In this document: positions 1-7,377 of the stretch, piece by piece
Layout of the letters: every line of letters starts with the position of its first letter
How positions within the stretch are numbered: the stretch's first letter is position 1
Source: Desulfobacteraceae bacterium
GTDB lineage: Bacteria; Desulfobacterota; Desulfobacteria; Desulfobacterales; JAABRJ01
Assembly: GCA_011390985.1 (NCBI GenBank)
Contig: JAABRJ010000519.1
Span: forward strand, 1-9,153
Length of the DNA stretch: 9,153 nucleotides
Reading direction: 5' to 3'
The notes under the pieces: generated by a model
Told to the model about the DNA's origin: nothing
Databases searched by the model: none
Seen by the model: the letters and a program-made list of their open reading frames with translations, nothing else
Made by a program: the position numbers and the translations under genes

Positions 1-187
1 CGATTTCGGCTACCACCTGATCCAGAGCGTTGAAAAAAAACCGGCCGAGACCATTCCCTACGAAACGGCCAAGGACCAGATAACGCAGTTTTTAAAGCAG
101 CAAAAAATGCAGACTGAAGTCGCACGCTATGTCGAAGAGTTGAAAAAAACAGCCAAGATCGAGCTTTTTCCCCCTCAGACCTCGTAA
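1..187 (+). CDS. Parvulin-type (PpiC/SurA-like) peptidyl-prolyl isomerase, C-terminal fragment
   Basis: Only the last 61 codons are in the window (frame starting at base 2, stop TAA at 185-187); the 5' part lies to the left. The fragment opens with DFGYHLIQ, the characteristic last strand of the rotamase domain in parvulins (FGYHLI motif). It is followed by a charged helical tail that includes YETAKDQITQFLKQQK and ends with VEELKKTAKIELF, the usual C-terminal helix of PpiC-type proteins. By family knowledge these are periplasmic or membrane-anchored folding helpers that interconvert cis and trans prolyl bonds in exported proteins. Whether this one is SurA-like, PpiD-like or a lipoprotein cannot be decided without the N-terminus. 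It converges with topA. A downstream GC hairpin lacks a U-run on this strand. Confidence 0.82.
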   Translation, partial: DFGYHLIQSVEKKPAETIPYETAKDQITQFLKQQKMQTEVARYVEELKKTAKIELFPPQTS

Positions 188-190
188 GTG

Positions 191-229
191 CAGCGCCGGT
201 TTGGCGGCCGGTGAAGGGCTGCGGCGCTG
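191..229 (+). terminator. Possible weak terminator or stabilising hairpin after the PPIase gene
   Basis: An 8-bp perfect stem (CAGCGCCG at 191-198 with CGGCGCTG at 222-229) begins four bases after the PPIase stop codon. The loop is long (23 nt) and no T-run follows, so it does not meet the usual intrinsic terminator pattern. It may protect the 3' end or be chance in GC-rich sequence. Confidence 0.25.
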
Positions 230-247
230 TCCGCGGGCAGAGTGCGC

Positions 248-297
248 AAAAAAAACCAGCGGCGGCGGCTTTCAAAAGGGGCCGCCGCCGCTGGTTT
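248..297 (-). terminator. Intrinsic terminator of the topA end of the minus-strand series
   Basis: A perfect 17-bp inverted repeat (253-269 with 281-297, very GC-rich, 11-nt loop) is followed on the minus strand by eight consecutive U residues (248-255; the last three overlap the stem base). It lies 24 bases after the topA stop codon. This is the classic Rho-independent form. Read from the + strand the same stem is followed only by TTT, so it would end PPIase transcripts less efficiently. Confidence 0.92.
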
Positions 298-320
298 AGG
301 GCCGGTGATGACCGCTGCGC

Positions 321-2594
321 TTAATCCAGCGGCATTTTGTAGCCACAGCCCGGGCTCAGACAAACCCGCAGGGTGCCGCTTTTTTTTGTGGTTTTCTCAA
401 CGAGGAAGGCTGCCCCGCACTGGGGGCAGGGAGTGGCGACCGGCTTGTCCCAGGTGGCAAATTTACAGTCTGGGTAGCGGCTGCAGCCATAGAAAATTTT
501 TCCCCGTTTGGAGCGTTTTTCCAGAATTTCACCCTCGCAGCCCTCTTCCGGGCATTTGACCCCGATCGGTTCTCCGGGACCTTTGGCGTTCAGCGACTGG
601 GTCTGGCTGCACTCCGGGTAGCCGCTGCAGGCCAGGAATTTGCCGAACTTGCCCTGTTTGACCACCATCGGGCGGCCGCACTTGTCGCAGGTTTTATCCG
701 TCTGTTCCCCGTTTTCAACCTCGATGATTTGAACGTTGCCCTTTTCATCGCGGACGTAGTCCCGGGTGAATTTACACTCCGGGTAGCCGCTGCATGCCAG
801 GAAGTGGCCGTTTTTGCCCATCTTGATATGCAGTGGCGCTCCGCAGCGGGGGCACTTCAGATCGGTCCGCAGGCCTACCCCCTTGACGCTGAGCATATGT
901 TCGGCGGCTTCGTGCAGCTCCTTTTCGAAGGATGCGTAGAACGCCGAGAGGATCTCCAGGGAGTTCATCTCCGCCGCCTCGATGCGGTCGAGGCTGTCTT
1001 CCAGTTTGGCGGTAAAATCCACGTCAATCACGTCCGGAAAGCTGCGCACGAGCAGATCGTTGACGATGAATCCCAGTTCGCTGGGGCGAAAATACCCCTT
1101 TTCAAGCGATACATAGCCTTTCTCACGGATGGTCGACAGAATGGCGGCATAGGTGCTGGGGCGGCCGATGCCGTTTTCTTCGAGTTCCTTGACCAACGAG
1201 GCCTCCGAAAACCGCGCTGGCGGTTGGGTGAAATGCTGCTTGGGTTCGTAATTTTTGAGCCCCAGGGGCATTCCCTCGCTGAGTTCGGGGAGATTGTCGC
1301 TGCGCTTTTCACTCTCGAGTTCTTCGTCCACCGACATATAGAGCGCCATGAAGCCGGGGAACTTGACCGATGAGCCGGTGGCGGTAAAGGTGAAGGGCCC
1401 GGCATCGATGGACACGGTGTTGCGGTTTATCTGGGCCGCGGGCATCTGGGAGGCGACGAAGCGCTGCCAGATCAGGCGGTAGAGGGCCAGCTGGTCTTGG
1501 GTCAAGTGCGCGGCGACCTGTTCCGGCGTGCGGAAAACCGAGGTTGGGCGGATGGCCTCGTGGGCGTCCTGGGCCTTGTTCTTGTTTTTGAAAAAGCGTG
1601 GTTTGCCGATCGCGAAAGGCTCACCAAAGCGTTCGGCCACCAGCTGGAGGGCCGCTTCGGCCGCCTCCTGGGCGATGCGGGTGGAGTCCGTGCGCATGTA
1701 GGTGATCAAGCCGACCGGTTCACCCGGTCCCAGATCGATCCCCTCGTAGAGTTGCTGGGCCACCACCATGGTCTTTTTTGCCGAAAAGCGCAGTCGGCGG
1801 ATGACCTCCTGCTGCAGTTTGCTGGTGGTAAACGGCGGCAGGGGGTTGCGCTGGGTGGTGCGTTTGTGGACCTTGGAGACCGTCAGAGGTGCGCCGGCCA
1901 GTTCCGCGAGGATCTCGGTGGCTGCCGCCTGATCCGGAATGACCAGCTTTTTCCCGTTCTTCTTGGCCAGTTTGGCGCTGAAGGGCGGGGGGCTCTCGCC
2001 TTCCACGTGGGCCGTGATCGACCAGTATTCTTCCGGGAGAAAGGCCTGGATCGCTTTTTCGCGCTCGCAGATAATCCGCACGGCCACCGACTGGACCCGG
2101 CCGGCGCTGAGGCCGCTTTTGACTTTGCGCCACAGCAGGGGCGAGATCTGGTAGCCCACCAGACGGTCCAGAATTCGTCGCGCCTGCTGGGCTTCATACT
2201 TGCTGCGGTGCAGGGGTTCGGGTGCCGCCATGGCGGCCTGGATGGCCGTGCGGGTCAGTTCGTGGAACAGCACGCGGTGGAACCGGCGCCCCTTTTTCTT
2301 GAGGACCTCGGCCGTATGCCAGGCAATCGCCTCGCCTTCGCGGTCCGGGTCGGGGGCCAGAAAAATCTCCGTGGCGTCACCGGCGGCTTTTTTCAAGGCA
2401 CTGATCACTTTCTGTTTGCCGGGTATGGTGTCGTACTGCGGGGTGAAGCCGTTTTCGATGTCGATGCCCATTTCCTTGCTGGGAAGGTCTTTGATGTGGC
2501 CGACGGTGGCGGCCACGTTGAAATCCTCGCCCAGGTATTTTTTGATGGTTCGAACTTTGGTCGGTGATTCGACGACAACCAAGGGTTTTGTCAC
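321..2594 (-). CDS. topA: DNA topoisomerase I (type IA, omega protein)
   Basis: A 757-residue type IA topoisomerase that relaxes negatively supercoiled DNA through a transient 5'-phosphotyrosyl bond. The N-terminal Toprim domain has VVVES (Glu9) and DPDREGE at 82-88, the acidic Mg2+-binding set. The catalytic tyrosine is Tyr299 in GLITYMRTDS, with Arg301 beside it. Core motifs include SAGRVQSVA (163-171), DAHEAIRPT (343-351) and GIGRPSTYA (475-483). The C-terminus carries four zinc-ribbon modules with Cys at 581/584/601/607, 636/639/656/662, 681/686/704/710 and 723/726/745/750, all complete. The start is GTG at 2594, giving VTKPLVVVESPTKVRTIKKY, which matches the family N-terminus; GAGGAA lies seven bases upstream. 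The open frame extends about 100 codons further into dprA, but that part has no family resemblance. An ATG at 2635 is a less likely start. It is last in the minus-strand series, 68 bp after dprA. Confidence 0.97.
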   Translation of the reverse strand: MTKPLVVVESPTKVRTIKKYLGEDFNVAATVGHIKDLPSKEMGIDIENGFTPQYDTIPGKQKVISALKKAAGDATEIFLAPDPDREGEAIAWHTAEVLKKKGRRFHRVLFHELTRTAIQAAMAAPEPLHRSKYEAQQARRILDRLVGYQISPLLWRKVKSGLSAGRVQSVAVRIICEREKAIQAFLPEEYWSITAHVEGESPPPFSAKLAKKNGKKLVIPDQAAATEILAELAGAPLTVSKVHKRTTQRNPLPPFTTSKLQQEVIRRLRFSAKKTMVVAQQLYEGIDLGPGEPVGLITYMRTDSTRIAQEAAEAALQLVAERFGEPFAIGKPRFFKNKNKAQDAHEAIRPTSVFRTPEQVAAHLTQDQLALYRLIWQRFVASQMPAAQINRNTVSIDAGPFTFTATGSSVKFPGFMALYMSVDEELESEKRSDNLPELSEGMPLGLKNYEPKQHFTQPPARFSEASLVKELEENGIGRPSTYAAILSTIREKGYVSLEKGYFRPSELGFIVNDLLVRSFPDVIDVDFTAKLEDSLDRIEAAEMNSLEILSAFYASFEKELHEAAEHMLSVKGVGLRTDLKCPRCGAPLHIKMGKNGHFLACSGYPECKFTRDYVRDEKGNVQIIEVENGEQTDKTCDKCGRPMVVKQGKFGKFLACSGYPECSQTQSLNAKGPGEPIGVKCPEEGCEGEILEKRSKRGKIFYGCSRYPDCKFATWDKPVATPCPQCGAAFLVEKTTKKSGTLRVCLSPGCGYKMPLD

Positions 2595-2601
2595 GCTAGA
2601 A

Positions 2602-2607
2602 TTCCTC
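2602..2607 (-). promoter_or_regulatory. Ribosome binding site that sets the topA start
   Basis: GAGGAA followed by a 7-nt spacer before GTG at 2594. No comparable site precedes the in-frame ATG at 2635, so this site favours the GTG start and a 757-residue TopA. Confidence 0.7.
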
Positions 2608-2662
2608 ACTTTTGGTAACGGCTTGAATCCGTTCATACTTTGTGCCTGGCACAGTCCCGCTG

Positions 2663-3814
2663 TCATGGTTTTTCGATCCGCTCGAAACGGTTGCCGGGTG
2701 TCTGGCGCACGTGGCCCTTCAGCTCCAACTGGAGCAGCATGCCGGCAAGCTGGCCGGCGGCCAGGGCGAGCGAGCGGACCAGATCGTCGATGTGGGTGGG
2801 GTAGGGGCCCAGCGCCTGCAAGACCCTGGCTTCTTCGGCCGAAAGCCCGGCCGTGGGCCTTTGGGTGCTCGCCCCTTGCGCTGCGGGCTCGCAAGCTGTC
2901 GCGCCCTGAAAAACATAAGGTAATTCCTCCAGAATATCCGACACCGACGCCACCAGCTTGGCCCCCTGCTGAATCAGGCGATGGGTCCCGGCGCTTTTGA
3001 ACGATTGCACGCTGCCGGGAACGGCAAACACCTCGCGGCCCTGCTCGTTGGCCAGGCGGGCGGTGATCAGGGACCCGCTCTTGCGGGCGGCCTCAACCAC
3101 CACGGTGCCCAGACAGAACCCGCTGATGATGCGGTTGCGGGCCGGGAAGTGGTGCGCCTCCGGCTCGGCGCTGATCGCAAGTTCCGATACAACCGCGCCC
3201 TGGGCGGCGATCGCTTCCCAGAGGGTGCGGTTTTCCGGCGGGTAAAGGGTGCCCAGGCCGCATCCCAGGACCGCCACCGTTCGGCCGCCGCCCTCCAGTG
3301 CGCCCCAGTGGGCGGCGGTATCGATGCCGCGGGCCATGCCGCTGACCACTGTGACGGTTGCGGCGGCCAGGTCCCGGGCGAGTTTGCGCGTGGTGGCCAG
3401 ACCATATCCGGTGGCGTTGCGGGAACCGACCAGCGCGATGTGGCGGTCGGAGGCGTCGATGCTGCCCGCCACGTACAAAAAAGGGGGCGGATCCGGAATT
3501 TCCCGCAGCAGCGGCGGGTAATCGGGCGCCGTCAGGGGAACGATGCCGATGCCGCGGCGAAGGGCGTCATCGATCTCCCGGCGGGCGGCATCCGGCGGAA
3601 GCGCCCGTTGGATCGCGGCGGCCAGGCGGGGGGTAATGCCCGCCACTGCGGTCAGCTGGTCGTGGGAGGCGGCCAGGACGTTTGCAGGGGTTTCGAAACG
3701 GTCTATCAGCCGTTTAAAGAGGAGGTTGCCAATCCCTTTGACGCTTTTGAGTGTAAACCATGGCAGGAGGTTTTGCATGTCGCATCGTGTCGCCCCGGGT
3801 GTCGCGGCCGTCAC
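2663..3814 (-). CDS. dprA: DNA-processing protein DprA (Smf)
   Basis: A 383-residue DprA/Smf protein, which in the family binds single-stranded DNA entering the cell and loads RecA on it during transformation; many non-competent bacteria also keep the gene. An N-terminal helix-hairpin-helix region (about 23-70, LKSVKGIGN) precedes the Rossmann-like core. Core motifs are ALVGSRNATGYG (127-138), SGMARGIDTAAH (158-169), FPARNRIISG (223-232) and EAARKSGSLITA (241-252). A C-terminal winged-helix region (about 325-380) follows a low-complexity linker. The GTG at 3814 overlaps the stop of the upstream TPR gene as GTGA, which suggests translational coupling and decided the start. The ATG at 3778 (MQNLLPWF) begins exactly where family N-termini usually begin and is a fair alternative, but neither has a strong ribosome binding site. 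Confidence 0.95.
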   Translation of the reverse strand: MTAATPGATRCDMQNLLPWFTLKSVKGIGNLLFKRLIDRFETPANVLAASHDQLTAVAGITPRLAAAIQRALPPDAARREIDDALRRGIGIVPLTAPDYPPLLREIPDPPPFLYVAGSIDASDRHIALVGSRNATGYGLATTRKLARDLAAATVTVVSGMARGIDTAAHWGALEGGGRTVAVLGCGLGTLYPPENRTLWEAIAAQGAVVSELAISAEPEAHHFPARNRIISGFCLGTVVVEAARKSGSLITARLANEQGREVFAVPGSVQSFKSAGTHRLIQQGAKLVASVSDILEELPYVFQGATACEPAAQGASTQRPTAGLSAEEARVLQALGPYPTHIDDLVRSLALAAGQLAGMLLQLELKGHVRQTPGNRFERIEKP

Positions 3815-4560
3815 CGGATCACGCTCAGACGCTCTTCCGCTTTGGCGCCTGCCGGGCTGAAGGGGTATTGCCGTATCACTTGTTGAAGGTAGTGCCGGCC
3901 AGTGGTTTTGTCCCCCAACGCGAGGTAGCTGAACCCGGTTTTCAGCAGGGCGTCCGGCACTTTGCCCCCGTTCGGGTACTGCTCCAGGACGCTTTTAAAC
4001 GTATCGATGGCCTTCAGGTAGCGCTTGCGCGCGTACTGGCATTCCCCCGCCCAGTAGAGCGCATTGTCGGCCAGCGGATGCTGGGGATGCTGCTTGTAAA
4101 AATCTTCAAAAAGTGTGTTGGCGCTCTCCAGTGCACCGGCGCGGTAAGCCTCCAGGGCTTGTCGGTAGAGGGCCTCCGGGGTGGCCGGGGTGCCTTCGGC
4201 CGGTTTGCCGGGGATAGTCGCCGGTGGTGGTGTTCCCGGGGCCGGGTCAGACGCTGTTTGCGCCGGGGTTTCAGCAGCCCCAGGCCCGGGCAAGGGGGGG
4301 TCGGCGGCTTCCGGGGGCCGGGATCGGGAGGGCTCAGCGGGTGACGCTGCGTCGATTTCCTGCAGCGTTTTGCGATGGCCGTCCAGCGCAGCCTGGAGGC
4401 TGGCCACCTGGCGGGACAGTTCCGCAAGGCGCCGCTCGGCCGCCGCCAGTTCGGATTCAAGATGCGCCCGGTTGGCCGCGGGCGGGGGCGTTCCCGGCGC
4501 GCAGGCGCTGGTGAGCAGCGCAATCGCCCAGCAGCCCCGGAGAAAATACGATCGCAGCAT
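3811..4560 (-). CDS. CpoB/YbgF-like TPR lipoprotein
   Basis: A 249-residue envelope protein. The N-terminus has a short basic start, a hydrophobic stretch (about 11-19) and LLTSAC, a plausible but not ideal lipobox with the lipidated Cys at 20. Next come a predicted coiled coil (about 32-72), a Pro/Ala-rich linker (about 73-127) and a C-terminal run of three TPR-like repeats (about 128-246, ALYRQALEAYRAG, ALYWAGECQYARKRY, ALLKTGFSYLALGD). This order of coiled coil, linker and TPRs is that of the Tol-Pal coordinator CpoB (YbgF), which in E. coli links outer-membrane constriction to peptidoglycan synthesis. No tol or pal genes are visible here, so the role is inferred from architecture only. 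The ATG at 4560 is chosen because AGGGA lies six bases upstream; an in-frame ATG at 4581 sits in a hairpin loop. Its stop overlaps the dprA start. Confidence 0.8.
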   Translation of the reverse strand: MLRSYFLRGCWAIALLTSACAPGTPPPAANRAHLESELAAAERRLAELSRQVASLQAALDGHRKTLQEIDAASPAEPSRSRPPEAADPPLPGPGAAETPAQTASDPAPGTPPPATIPGKPAEGTPATPEALYRQALEAYRAGALESANTLFEDFYKQHPQHPLADNALYWAGECQYARKRYLKAIDTFKSVLEQYPNGGKVPDALLKTGFSYLALGDKTTGRHYLQQVIRQYPFSPAGAKAEERLSVIR

Positions 4561-4566
4561 GTCATA

Positions 4567-4571
4567 TCCCT
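4567..4571 (-). promoter_or_regulatory. Ribosome binding site of the TPR lipoprotein gene
   Basis: AGGGA with a 6-nt spacer before ATG at 4560. It lies directly against the 3' side of the perfect hairpin at 4572-4588, so folding of that hairpin leaves this site exposed while burying the upstream in-frame AUG. Confidence 0.6.
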
Positions 4572-4588
4572 GGGACCGCATCGGTCCC
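4572..4588 (-). promoter_or_regulatory. Perfect hairpin in the secF to TPR-lipoprotein spacer
   Basis: A 7-bp perfect stem (GGGACCG with CGGTCCC) closes a 3-nt loop. On the minus-strand transcript that loop is exactly AUG, the alternative in-frame start codon at 4581. No U-run follows, so it is not a terminator. It may set the distance or accessibility of the adjacent ribosome binding site, or be an mRNA-processing or stability element in the 66-nt spacer. Function is inferred only. Confidence 0.45.
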
Positions 4589-4626
4589 GTGCAAGACGCC
4601 CGGCAGCGCGCAGGAAACGGCGGCGT

Positions 4627-5664
4627 TTAGCGGCGTTTGCGGCCCTGCCAGGCCACCAGAATCGGGCTGGCTACGTAGATCGAAGAGTAAGTACCCACGC
4701 AGATGCCGACCAGCAGAGCGAACGCAAAATCGTGAATGATCCCGCCGCCCAGCGCAAAGAGGGCCGCTACGACCATCAGGGTGGTGAGCGAGGTCAGGAT
4801 CGTGCGGCTGAGGGTTTCGTTGACGCTGCGGTTGATGATGGCGTGCAGGGCGCTTTTGTGGAACTTTCTCAGGTTTTCACGGATGCGGTCAAAGACGATG
4901 ATCGTATCGTTGAGCGAGTACCCGATGATGGTCAGCAGGGCGGCAATGATGGACAGGTTGAACTCCTTGTTGAAGAGCGAGAAAATACCGACGGTGATCG
5001 TGACGTCGTGGATCAGCGCGACGATGGCGCCCATGGCGTACTTGAGCTGCAGAATCCAGAAGAGGATCAGGGTCACGATCAGGGCCGCGCCGATCAGGAT
5101 CGGAATGCTGACCTGAAAGAGGCCCAGCAGGTAAACGGCGGTGATCAATGCCGCCGCCACCACAGCGCTCAGCAGCCACTTCATTTCAAAGCGTCCCGAG
5201 ATGTAAATGGCGATGAACAACAGGGCGTAAAACATGGCAAAGAGCGCCTTTTCGCGCAAGTCCTGTCCAACCTGGGGCCCGACCATTTCAATTCGACGGA
5301 TTTCCCCGCTGGATCCCGTCGCCGTTTTGAGCGCCTCGGCGACACCGCGCTCGAAGCCCTCACTGGTCATCACCGACTGGTCGGTTCGAATCAGGAATTC
5401 GTTTTCGTCCCGGTCCCCGAAGGTTTGAACCGTCGAAGCCGCTATCCCCATGGTCGAGAGCCCGGTTTTGATCTCCGCAGTGGCGACCGGCGCGGGAAAC
5501 TTGACCTGGATGAGCGTGCCGCCGGCAAAGTCGATGCCGTAGCGCGGCCCCTTGTGGATGATCAGCGAGGCGATGCTGACGACGATCATGATGATGGAGA
5601 ACGCATACGCAATTTTACGTTTCCCGATAAAATCGATATTGACCCCGGGTTTGATAAACTGCAT
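4627..5664 (-). CDS. secF: Protein translocase subunit SecF
   Basis: A 345-residue inner-membrane partner of SecD. Together they use proton flow to drive late steps of SecYEG export. TM1 is at about 18-37. The periplasmic P4 region (about 38-138) has YGIDFAGGT (42-50) and GPQVGQDL (129-136). TM helices then follow, with ALIHDVTITVG (216-226) and IIGYSLNDTIIVFDRIREN (246-264), the RND-type motif 4 region. AAGGAA six bases before ATG 5664 sets the start. The protein is longer than the family's common length. Between the end of TM2 (GRFE, 157-160) and KYAMGAIVALIHD it carries about 48 extra residues with two further hydrophobic helices (about 164-183 and 188-207), giving eight predicted TM segments instead of six. 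secD lies 75 bp upstream, so co-transcription is likely. Confidence 0.96.
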   Translation of the reverse strand: MQFIKPGVNIDFIGKRKIAYAFSIIMIVVSIASLIIHKGPRYGIDFAGGTLIQVKFPAPVATAEIKTGLSTMGIAASTVQTFGDRDENEFLIRTDQSVMTSEGFERGVAEALKTATGSSGEIRRIEMVGPQVGQDLREKALFAMFYALLFIAIYISGRFEMKWLLSAVVAAALITAVYLLGLFQVSIPILIGAALIVTLILFWILQLKYAMGAIVALIHDVTITVGIFSLFNKEFNLSIIAALLTIIGYSLNDTIIVFDRIRENLRKFHKSALHAIINRSVNETLSRTILTSLTTLMVVAALFALGGGIIHDFAFALLVGICVGTYSSIYVASPILVAWQGRKRR

Positions 5665-5739
5665 GAAGTCTTCCTTCCGGAAAATGGATTGGGTGTCGCT
5701 TCCGGTCCGCTCGAGCGCCGATGCCGACCGGCAGCTCGA

Positions 5740-7341
5740 TCAGATGCTCAGCGTTTTGACCTTGCGGGTCAGCAGAAAATAATCGAAAATCAGCCGGGTC
5801 AGGATCAGCGCCGTGAACAGGCTGGCAATGACACCCAGGCTCAGGGTTACGGCAAACCCCTTGACCGGGCCCGTTCCAAACTGGAAGAGGACCAGGGCGG
5901 CAATCAGGGTGGTGACGTTGGCGTCCAGGATGGTGAGCGTTGCCCGTTCGAATCCGGCATCGACTGCCGCACGGTGCGTTTTGCCGATGGTTATTTCCTC
6001 GCGAATGCGTTCAAATATTAAAACGTTGGCATCAACCGCCATGCCGATGGTGAGAATGATGCCGGCAATGCCCGGCAGGGTCAGGGTCGCCTGGAAGGCG
6101 GCCAGCCCCCCCGCAATCAGAAGGATATTGAGCAGCAGCGCGAAATTGGCCACTATCCCCGATAGTCTGTAATAGACCGCCATGAAAATGCCCACCACGA
6201 TCAGACCCACGATCATCGAAACCAGACCCTTCTGGATCGAATCCGTCCCCAGCGAGGGGCCCACCGTGCGCTCCTCGATGACCGTTACGGGCGCCGGAAG
6301 CGCGCCGGCGCGCAGCACGATGGCCAGATCCCGGGCCTCTTCGGCCGTGAAGGAACCGGTAATCCGGGCCTGGCCGCCGGCGATCTTCTCCTGGATGACC
6401 GGCGCCGAGTAGACGTTGTTGTCCAGCACGATGGCAAGCCGCTTGTTGACGTTTTCTGCGGTCACGCGTTCGAACAGGCGCGCCCCTTTTTTGTCAAACG
6501 TAATGGAGACGTAAGGCTCGTTGTACTGGGAGTCGATCTGGACTGCGGCATCCGTCAGGTAGGCGCCGGTGAGGGCCGCGCGCTTCTGGACCAGAAAGGG
6601 AACCTTGGTGGTGCGGCGGGTTTCCCGGTTCTCGCTGATTTCGTAAAGCAGTTGGCTGCCGGGGAAAACGCGTCCCTGGACGGCCTCCTCGACGCTGTGG
6701 GCGTCGTCCACCAGCTTGAATTCCAGCAGCGCGGTGCGGCCGATCAGGTCTTTGGCGCGCTGGGTGTCCTTGACCCCCGGAAGCTGGATCAGAATGCGTT
6801 TTTCTCCCTGAATGCGGATGTCCGGTTCGCTGACGCCAAACTGGTCGATCCGGTTGCGGATGGTTTCAAGGGCCTGCTCGGTGGCCATCTTCCGGATGCG
6901 GGCGGCTTCCTCGTCTGGAAGATCCAGAACGATGTCGAGGGTATCGTCGGCAACCTTGCGGGAGGCGATCCGCAGGTCCTGGAACTCCTTGTCGAGCAGA
7001 GCTTCAAATTTGTCGATGTTTTCCTGGCCCTGAAGCTGAGCCGCAATCCGGCTGCCGTCCACCTGTTTCAGGTCTGCATAAGCGATTCGGTCGGTGCGCA
7101 ATTGGCTGCGCAGCTCCTGTACAAGGCGTTCGATGGTGCTCTCAACGGCCTTTTCGGTTTCCACTTCGAGAACCAGGTGCATGCCGCCCTGGAGGTCCAG
7201 ACCGAGGTTGATTTTCTTTTTGGGCCACAGCGTCGGCTGGGAGTTGGCGGTGAGGCGCATGTGGACGGTGGGCAGAACGAAGATCACGGCAGCGATGATC
7301 ACGGCCACAACCAGTGCCGGTTTCCATGAAAACATTTTCAA
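5740..7341 (-). CDS. secD: Protein translocase subunit SecD
   Basis: A 533-residue SecD by the chosen start. TM1 is at about 8-26, then the large periplasmic P1 region with NLGLDLQGGMHLVLEVE (45-61), IRNRIDQFGVSEPDI (161-175) and a P1-head segment around 205-330. The C-terminal membrane half starts after RTVGPSLGTDSI (358-369) and contains TIGMAVDANVLIFERIREE (431-449), in which Asp437 is the expected proton-relay residue. The start is not certain. TTG at 7341 has AAGGAAG six bases upstream and is preferred. ATG at 7335 is two codons later with a 12-nt spacing. ATG at 7383 adds 14 polar residues and has no visible ribosome binding site. Unlike the common yajC-secD arrangement, the gene is separated from yajC by 328 bp containing a terminator-like hairpin and unusual repeats. 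Confidence 0.96.
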   Translation of the reverse strand: MKMFSWKPALVVAVIIAAVIFVLPTVHMRLTANSQPTLWPKKKINLGLDLQGGMHLVLEVETEKAVESTIERLVQELRSQLRTDRIAYADLKQVDGSRIAAQLQGQENIDKFEALLDKEFQDLRIASRKVADDTLDIVLDLPDEEAARIRKMATEQALETIRNRIDQFGVSEPDIRIQGEKRILIQLPGVKDTQRAKDLIGRTALLEFKLVDDAHSVEEAVQGRVFPGSQLLYEISENRETRRTTKVPFLVQKRAALTGAYLTDAAVQIDSQYNEPYVSITFDKKGARLFERVTAENVNKRLAIVLDNNVYSAPVIQEKIAGGQARITGSFTAEEARDLAIVLRAGALPAPVTVIEERTVGPSLGTDSIQKGLVSMIVGLIVVGIFMAVYYRLSGIVANFALLLNILLIAGGLAAFQATLTLPGIAGIILTIGMAVDANVLIFERIREEITIGKTHRAAVDAGFERATLTILDANVTTLIAALVLFQFGTGPVKGFAVTLSLGVIASLFTALILTRLIFDYFLLTRKVKTLSI

Positions 7342-7347
7342 AGCGCT

Positions 7348-7354
7348 CTTCCTT
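7348..7354 (-). promoter_or_regulatory. Ribosome binding site that sets the secD start
   Basis: AAGGAAG followed by AGCGCT and then TTG at 7341. The spacing suits TTG better than the ATG two codons further on (12 nt). Confidence 0.55.
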
Positions 7355-7377
7355 TCGTGCGGTGCGTCTTGGCGCGT

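Noticed and set aside
1497..2567. 356-codon + strand frame opposite topA
   Set aside because: It is a shadow of the TopA coding frame in GC-rich DNA, with no recognisable motifs or ribosome binding site.
2617..2634. 5-bp hairpin (AACGG with CCGTT) in the dprA-topA spacer
   Set aside because: Too short and without a U-run; neither a terminator nor a convincing regulatory structure.
2595..2894. About 100-codon upstream extension of topA, overlapping dprA
   Set aside because: The extension is Arg/Pro/Ala-rich, antiparallel to nothing known, and runs in another frame of dprA. The TopA family N-terminus and a good ribosome binding site place the start at 2594.
2981..3886. 301-codon + strand frame opposite dprA
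   Set aside because: It is a shadow frame opposite the conserved DprA motifs, with Gly/Arg/Ala-rich low-information sequence.
5680..5740. Short inverted repeats in the secD-secF spacer (CCGGTC with GACCGG; TCGAGC with GCTCGA)
   Set aside because: They are 6-bp stems with long loops that compete with each other and have no U-run; such matches are common by chance in GC-rich spacers.
4375..6021. 548-codon + strand frame opposite the start of the TPR gene, secF and the secD end
   Set aside because: The opposite strand encodes clear SecF and SecD. The + frame is rich in Asp, Arg, Gln and Gly, as expected for a mirror frame of GC-rich membrane-protein genes.
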